From Fidelibacterota bacterium (GTDB lineage: Bacteria; Fidelibacterota; UBA8477; JABMPR01): a stretch of 9,599 nucleotides of DNA. The notes below the pieces were generated by a model, which was not told the DNA's origin, searched no databases, and saw nothing but the letters and a program-made list of their open reading frames with translations. The position numbers and the translations under genes were made by a program. Location of the stretch: contig JAUVDF010000021.1 in assembly GCA_030595455.1 (NCBI GenBank), positions 1 to 9,599 on the forward strand, in the 5' to 3' direction. Below, in pieces: positions 6,716-9,599 of the stretch. The stretch's first letter is position 1; every line of letters begins with the position of its first letter.

Positions 6716-6799
6716 GCCAGGGTGGCGGAATTGGTAGACGCAGTGGACTCAAAATCCACCGGTGGCAACACTGTGGGGGTTCGACTCCCCCCCCTGGTA
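6716..6799 (+). tRNA. tRNA-Leu, anticodon CAA
   Basis: An 84-nt class II tRNA. The acceptor strand GCCAGGG (6716-6722) pairs with CCCTGGT (6792-6798), leaving a G1-U72 wobble, with discriminator A at 6799. The D-arm has GGTAGACGC. The anticodon stem is GTGGA/TCCAC (6743-6747/6755-6759) with loop CTCAAAA, giving anticodon CAA at 6750-6752, which reads UUG. The long variable arm GGTG-GCAA-CACT (6761-6772) is typical of Leu. The T-arm is GGGGG-TTCGACT-CCCCC (6775-6791). CCA is not encoded (CTC follows A73), so it must be added by CCA transferase. A near-consensus promoter lies upstream. Open frames across this region are tRNA-derived artefacts. Confidence 0.97.
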
Positions 6800-6846
6800 C
6801 TCGACTTCGCTCTTCCAACTACGGAGGTGCAAGCTCGACTTCGCTC
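6800..6846. repeat. 13-bp direct repeat pair directly after the tRNA
   Basis: CTCGACTTCGCTC occurs at 6800-6812 and again at 6834-6846, separated by 21 bp. The second copy runs on into GGCACGAG, so CTCG-GCA-CGAG can fold. The motif resembles the widespread dispersed intergenic family of the form 'TTCGACTnCGCTCAG' known from Bacteroidetes, Chloroflexi and cyanobacteria; that likeness is from memory. The remaining 112 bp to the next gene hold nothing I can name, apart from a weak TTGTAG-17-ATAAAT at 6912-6940 that might be a promoter. Confidence 0.6.
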
Positions 6847-6958
6847 GGCACGAGTGATAATGCATTCTAGTTCTTCAATAATATCATCCCAATAAACTTT
6901 AACTATCTCGTTTGTAGTGATTAGTTTCTCCTGAATAAATGCACTAGAAGGCGAGAAT

Positions 6959-7624
6959 ATGAATAAACATTTTATCCCGTTATCTAATTATAAGAGACAA
7001 TCATCAGCTAAAATGATCGATAGTTCAAAGGCGTTCTATGATTTAATGAAACAGCGTAGAACTGTTAGAGATTTTTCTACAGATGCTATTCCTGCTGAAG
7101 TTATTGACCAGTGCCTACAAACTGCTGGAACTGCTCCCAGCGGTGCAAATCAGCAACCCTGGCACTTTGTTACCATTACAGATTCCGTGCTAAAGTCCAA
7201 GATCAGGGAAGCAGCTGAGGAAGAAGAGAGAGCTTTCTACGAAGGACGAGCAGGCGAGGTTTGGCTTGATACGCTCGAACCCTTAGGTACTGATGCCGCA
7301 AAACCTTTTCTTGAACAGGCTCCAGTTTTAATAGCTATCTTTGAGCAGAAATATATCATTGATGATAATGGCGATAAGCTAAAACACTATTATTCCAAAG
7401 AGTCCACTGGGATTGCCACCGGCTTATTAATCACTGCCTTACATAATGCTGGATTAGCAACCCTAACCCACACTCCCAGTCCAATGAATTTCCTCAAAAC
7501 AATTCTCGACAGACCTGATGGCGAGCGACCATTTCTACTGTTAGTGGTTGGTTACCCAGCGGACGGAGCTAAAGTTCCAAACATAACGAAGAAGTCCTTG
7601 AACGAAATAAGGACATCACTGTGA
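6959..7624 (+). CDS. Iodotyrosine deiodinase-like FMN nitroreductase-fold protein
   Basis: A 221-aa soluble flavoprotein of the nitroreductase superfamily, IYD subfamily. FMN-binding signatures are RRTVR (33-37, RRSVR in human IYD), [11 protein letters not shown] (58-68), and HTPSP (171-175) near the C-terminal GYP (198-200). Human IYD holds the amino-acid part of iodotyrosine with Glu157, Tyr161 and Lys182. Aligning the shared I-R-x-x-x-E-E-E-E block gives Glu90, Tyr94 and Lys115 here, with identical spacing (4 and 21). This makes reductive dehalogenation of halotyrosines, or binding of another tyrosine-like zwitterion, plausible; the natural role of bacterial members is unsettled. No membrane anchor is present, unlike the vertebrate enzyme. 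The ATG at 6959 has AGAAGG 7 nt upstream. An in-frame ATG at residue 19 is less likely. It overlaps the next gene by 4 nt. Confidence 0.88.
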   Translation: MNKHFIPLSNYKRQSSAKMIDSSKAFYDLMKQRRTVRDFSTDAIPAEVIDQCLQTAGTAPSGANQQPWHFVTITDSVLKSKIREAAEEEERAFYEGRAGEVWLDTLEPLGTDAAKPFLEQAPVLIAIFEQKYIIDDNGDKLKHYYSKESTGIATGLLITALHNAGLATLTHTPSPMNFLKTILDRPDGERPFLLLVVGYPADGAKVPNITKKSLNEIRTSL

Positions 7625-8235
7625 GCAGGAAAATAGTCTTCTTCGGAGATAGCATTACCGCTGGCAGTAAGTCACTATTTAAGCCACTGGGTGAGGGCTA
7701 CGTAGCCATGATCGCTAAACTATTCAGAGCAAATCCGGCACTGAAGAACCTAAAGGTCATTAATTCTGGAATAAATGGTCATACAGTCCAAGATCTACTT
7801 GATCGATATCCACGAGATGTAGTCAGTCATCAACCTCAGTACCTCACTATTATGATTGGTATAAATGATGCTTATCATGAATTCGTAGGGGATGGCAATG
7901 ACTCACTACTCAAGAACTATGAATTAGCTTATCGCAAACTGATCATTTTAGTAAAGGCAGCATCGCCTGACACTCAAATCTTTCTTTTTACACCCTACTA
8001 CATCTCAGACAAGGGTGATGAATCTCTTTATACTATCATGGCAAATTATATTCAGATTGTAAAAAACCTGGGGGCTGAATTCAAACTACCTGTACTTGAT
8101 GTTCAGGCTCTATTTCATAGGGCTGTAAAACAGAAACCGGCACTTGAATGGGCGGCAGACCAAATTCATCCTGTTCAAGACGGGCATGAATTGATCGCAA
8201 AGCATGTATTTGAATTTCTAAAGCAAGAGATCTAA
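7621..8235 (+). CDS. SGNH/GDSL-family hydrolase (esterase/lipase-like)
   Basis: A 204-aa single-domain SGNH hydrolase. Block I is FFGDSITAG with nucleophile Ser11. Block II is NSGINGHTV with oxyanion Gly50. Block III is [10 protein letters not shown] with Asn82. Block V is [11 protein letters not shown] with the Asp180/His183 pair. All four hallmark residues are present, so it should be an active serine esterase. There is no signal peptide, so it is probably cytoplasmic. The substrate (acetylated sugar, lysophospholipid, thioester or other) cannot be told. The GTG start overlaps the upstream TGA as GTGA, and AAGGA lies 7 nt before it within the upstream gene, so translation is coupled to the deiodinase-like protein. 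It converges on pyrC with 12 bp between stops. Confidence 0.9.
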   Translation: MSRKIVFFGDSITAGSKSLFKPLGEGYVAMIAKLFRANPALKNLKVINSGINGHTVQDLLDRYPRDVVSHQPQYLTIMIGINDAYHEFVGDGNDSLLKNYELAYRKLIILVKAASPDTQIFLFTPYYISDKGDESLYTIMANYIQIVKNLGAEFKLPVLDVQALFHRAVKQKPALEWAADQIHPVQDGHELIAKHVFEFLKQEI

Positions 8236-8247
8236 TCAAACTAACAT

Positions 8248-9561
8248 TTACGCGATAAGGATCTCCTGACCCTTTACGCCTTCGTCAATTCCCCCATCCT
8301 GAAATACGATATGTCCATTGACAATGGTTGTTACCGGCCAGCCAGTTGTCTTCCAGCCATCATAAGGGCTCCAATTGACCTTGGTAAACAACTTGCCATT
8401 TTCGATGGTTTTCTGTTGCTGCATATCGACGAGTACAAGGTCAGCATCATACCCTTCAAGAATGTGACCTTTATTTTTTACTTTATAAAGTTCAACGGGT
8501 TTCTCGCACATCCACTTGACCACGTCCTCTAGTTTACACATACCCCGATTGGCACGATCAAGCATCAAGGGTAAGGATGTCTCAACTCCAGGCATTCCGG
8601 CTGGTGCTTTTCCAAATGGGTTCGCTTTTTCCTCATGGGTGTGTGGTGCATGATCAGTAGCGATACAGTCAATCACACCATCCACTAGACCTTGCCACAA
8701 TGCTTCCCCATGTTGCATATCACGAATGGGTGGGTTCATCTGGGCATATGCCCCTAACTTTTCATAGATAAAGGGGGCGCTCAGCAATATGTGCTGAGGA
8801 CAAACCTCAGCTGAGATAGGAGCTTTTGATTTCTGGATCTCAAGGTACCTGACTTCATCCTGAGTAGTCAAATGGAGAATATGTAGCCTACGTTGGTACT
8901 TAATGGACAATTCAACTGCCAATGTGGTGGCCTTGAGCGCTGCTTCCGGTGGTCTTACGAATTGATGGTCGTTAAAATCGGTAGAATTCTTATAAATCTC
9001 TTTAGCGGCGTTAATAATATCATCATCTTCAGCATGAACTGCAATGAGCCGTGAGCCATTAGCAAATATTTCTTCCAATTCCCTTGGGTCACTGACCAGC
9101 AAATCACCAGTGGAAGAGCCCATAAATATTTTAATACCAGCCACATTTTTCACATTGTTCAACACATCTATATTCTCGCTGGTTGCGCCAATGAAAAAAT
9201 TATAATTCACCACGCATTTCTCAGATGCATTCTGTTTCCGATCTTGCATAGCTTCTATAGTGATCGTTGATGGTTTGGTGTTGGGCATATCAAAAAAGGA
9301 GGTTACTCCACCAGCTGCTGCTGCCATAGAGCCTGTTCGCAGATCCTCTTTCCAGGTCAGACCTGGGTCTCTAAAGTGGACCTGGGGATCAAGAGCACCT
9401 GGTAGTAGGTACAAGTGGCTGGCATCGATGATCTGGTCAGCCTGTCTAGCATCAATTTGACCGGTTTTTGATATTTTACCATCTACCAATAACACATCCT
9501 GTTGTACGATTCCTTGGGATGAGACACAACGCGCATTTTTGATTAGAATTGGGACAGGCAT
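8248..9561 (-). CDS. pyrC: Dihydroorotase (PyrC, class I type)
   Basis: Dihydroorotase cyclises N-carbamoyl-aspartate to dihydroorotate, the third step of de novo pyrimidine synthesis. The 437-aa amidohydrolase-superfamily protein shows ALDPQVHFRDPG (56-67), DMPNTKP (91-97), GIKIFMGSSTG (142-152) with Lys144 as the likely carboxylated metal bridge, AVHAED (174-179, His176), LHILHL (226-231, His230), and CIATDHAPHTHEEK (299-312, Asp303). The first metal motif reads Gln60-Val-His62, where classic enzymes have His-x-His. This Gln is usual in the Bacteroidetes-type subgroup, whose members also share the C-terminal NWSPYDG (396-402). The ATG at 9561 has GGAG 7 nt upstream. Only 38 bp of upstream sequence is visible, so any operon partner is unknown. 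A hydantoinase-like role is less likely. Confidence 0.9.
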   Translation of the reverse strand: MPVPILIKNARCVSSQGIVQQDVLLVDGKISKTGQIDARQADQIIDASHLYLLPGALDPQVHFRDPGLTWKEDLRTGSMAAAAGGVTSFFDMPNTKPSTITIEAMQDRKQNASEKCVVNYNFFIGATSENIDVLNNVKNVAGIKIFMGSSTGDLLVSDPRELEEIFANGSRLIAVHAEDDDIINAAKEIYKNSTDFNDHQFVRPPEAALKATTLAVELSIKYQRRLHILHLTTQDEVRYLEIQKSKAPISAEVCPQHILLSAPFIYEKLGAYAQMNPPIRDMQHGEALWQGLVDGVIDCIATDHAPHTHEEKANPFGKAPAGMPGVETSLPLMLDRANRGMCKLEDVVKWMCEKPVELYKVKNKGHILEGYDADLVLVDMQQQKTIENGKLFTKVNWSPYDGWKTTGWPVTTIVNGHIVFQDGGIDEGVKGQEILIA

Positions 9562-9599
9562 TCATTTACTCCAGAATTATTATTGTCCGATAATATGGC

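Noticed and set aside
6665..6895. Plus-strand open frame of 76 codons containing RVAELVDAVDSKSTGGNTVGVRLPP, and an overlapping 61-codon frame
   Set aside because: It is a translation of the tRNA-Leu gene, a well-known annotation artefact.
8227..8265. GAGATC/GATCTC inverted repeat across the SGNH-pyrC convergent junction as a bidirectional terminator
   Set aside because: Only 6-bp arms with a 27-nt loop, inside coding sequence on both sides and without T-tracts.
9566..9599. Minus-strand frame ending in TAA 4 nt before the pyrC ATG, possibly the end of an upstream gene
   Set aside because: Only about ten codons (ending RTIIILE) are visible, too few to support a gene.

Overview
This is a gene-dense chromosomal window of moderate GC (low to mid 40s percent by eye) holding ordinary bacterial housekeeping genes. 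It contains nine complete or edge-truncated protein genes plus one partial gene at the left edge, and one tRNA. I see no phage, insertion sequence, CRISPR array or toxin-antitoxin signature. The dihydroorotase belongs to the subgroup with a Q-x-H metal motif seen in the Bacteroidetes/FCB lineage. The isoprenoid route is MEP type, vitamin B6 is made by PdxST, and the tRNA promoter is canonical sigma-70 rather than Bacteroidetes type. Together this suggests an uncultured marine-type member of the FCB superphylum (Marinimicrobia/SAR406 or a relative). That placement is inference and not firm.

Left block (1-3483, minus strand): a five-gene run transcribed in the order nrnA, ispH, pdxS, pdxT, dxs. 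Junctions are tight: an 8-nt overlap, a 34-nt gap, then essentially abutting genes. dxs is cut by the window edge and only its first 24 codons are visible. The run brackets the MEP isoprenoid pathway (first enzyme Dxs, last enzyme IspH) around both subunits of the PLP synthase. A 236-bp hairpin-rich spacer (3484-3719) lies upstream.

Middle block (3720-6589, minus strand): a long-chain acyl-CoA synthetase with a strong Shine-Dalgarno and GTG start, then a clear intrinsic terminator, then gpsA almost directly behind that terminator. Both genes act in membrane lipid metabolism (fatty acid activation and glycerol-3-phosphate supply).

Divergent region (6590-6958): no protein gene. It holds a near-consensus sigma-70 promoter, a tRNA-Leu(CAA) gene, two copies of a 13-bp repeat just after the tRNA, and about 110 bp in which I recognise nothing certain before the next gene.

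Right block: a plus-strand pair with a 4-nt GTGA overlap. The first gene is a flavin nitroreductase-fold protein that carries the substrate-binding Glu/Tyr/Lys set of iodotyrosine deiodinase at exactly the human spacing. The second is a cytoplasmic SGNH/GDSL hydrolase. Converging on it, 12 bp away, is a minus-strand dihydroorotase (pyrC) of pyrimidine synthesis. The deiodinase-like gene and its coupling to the hydrolase are the least ordinary items; nothing here amounts to a clearly new multi-gene system.
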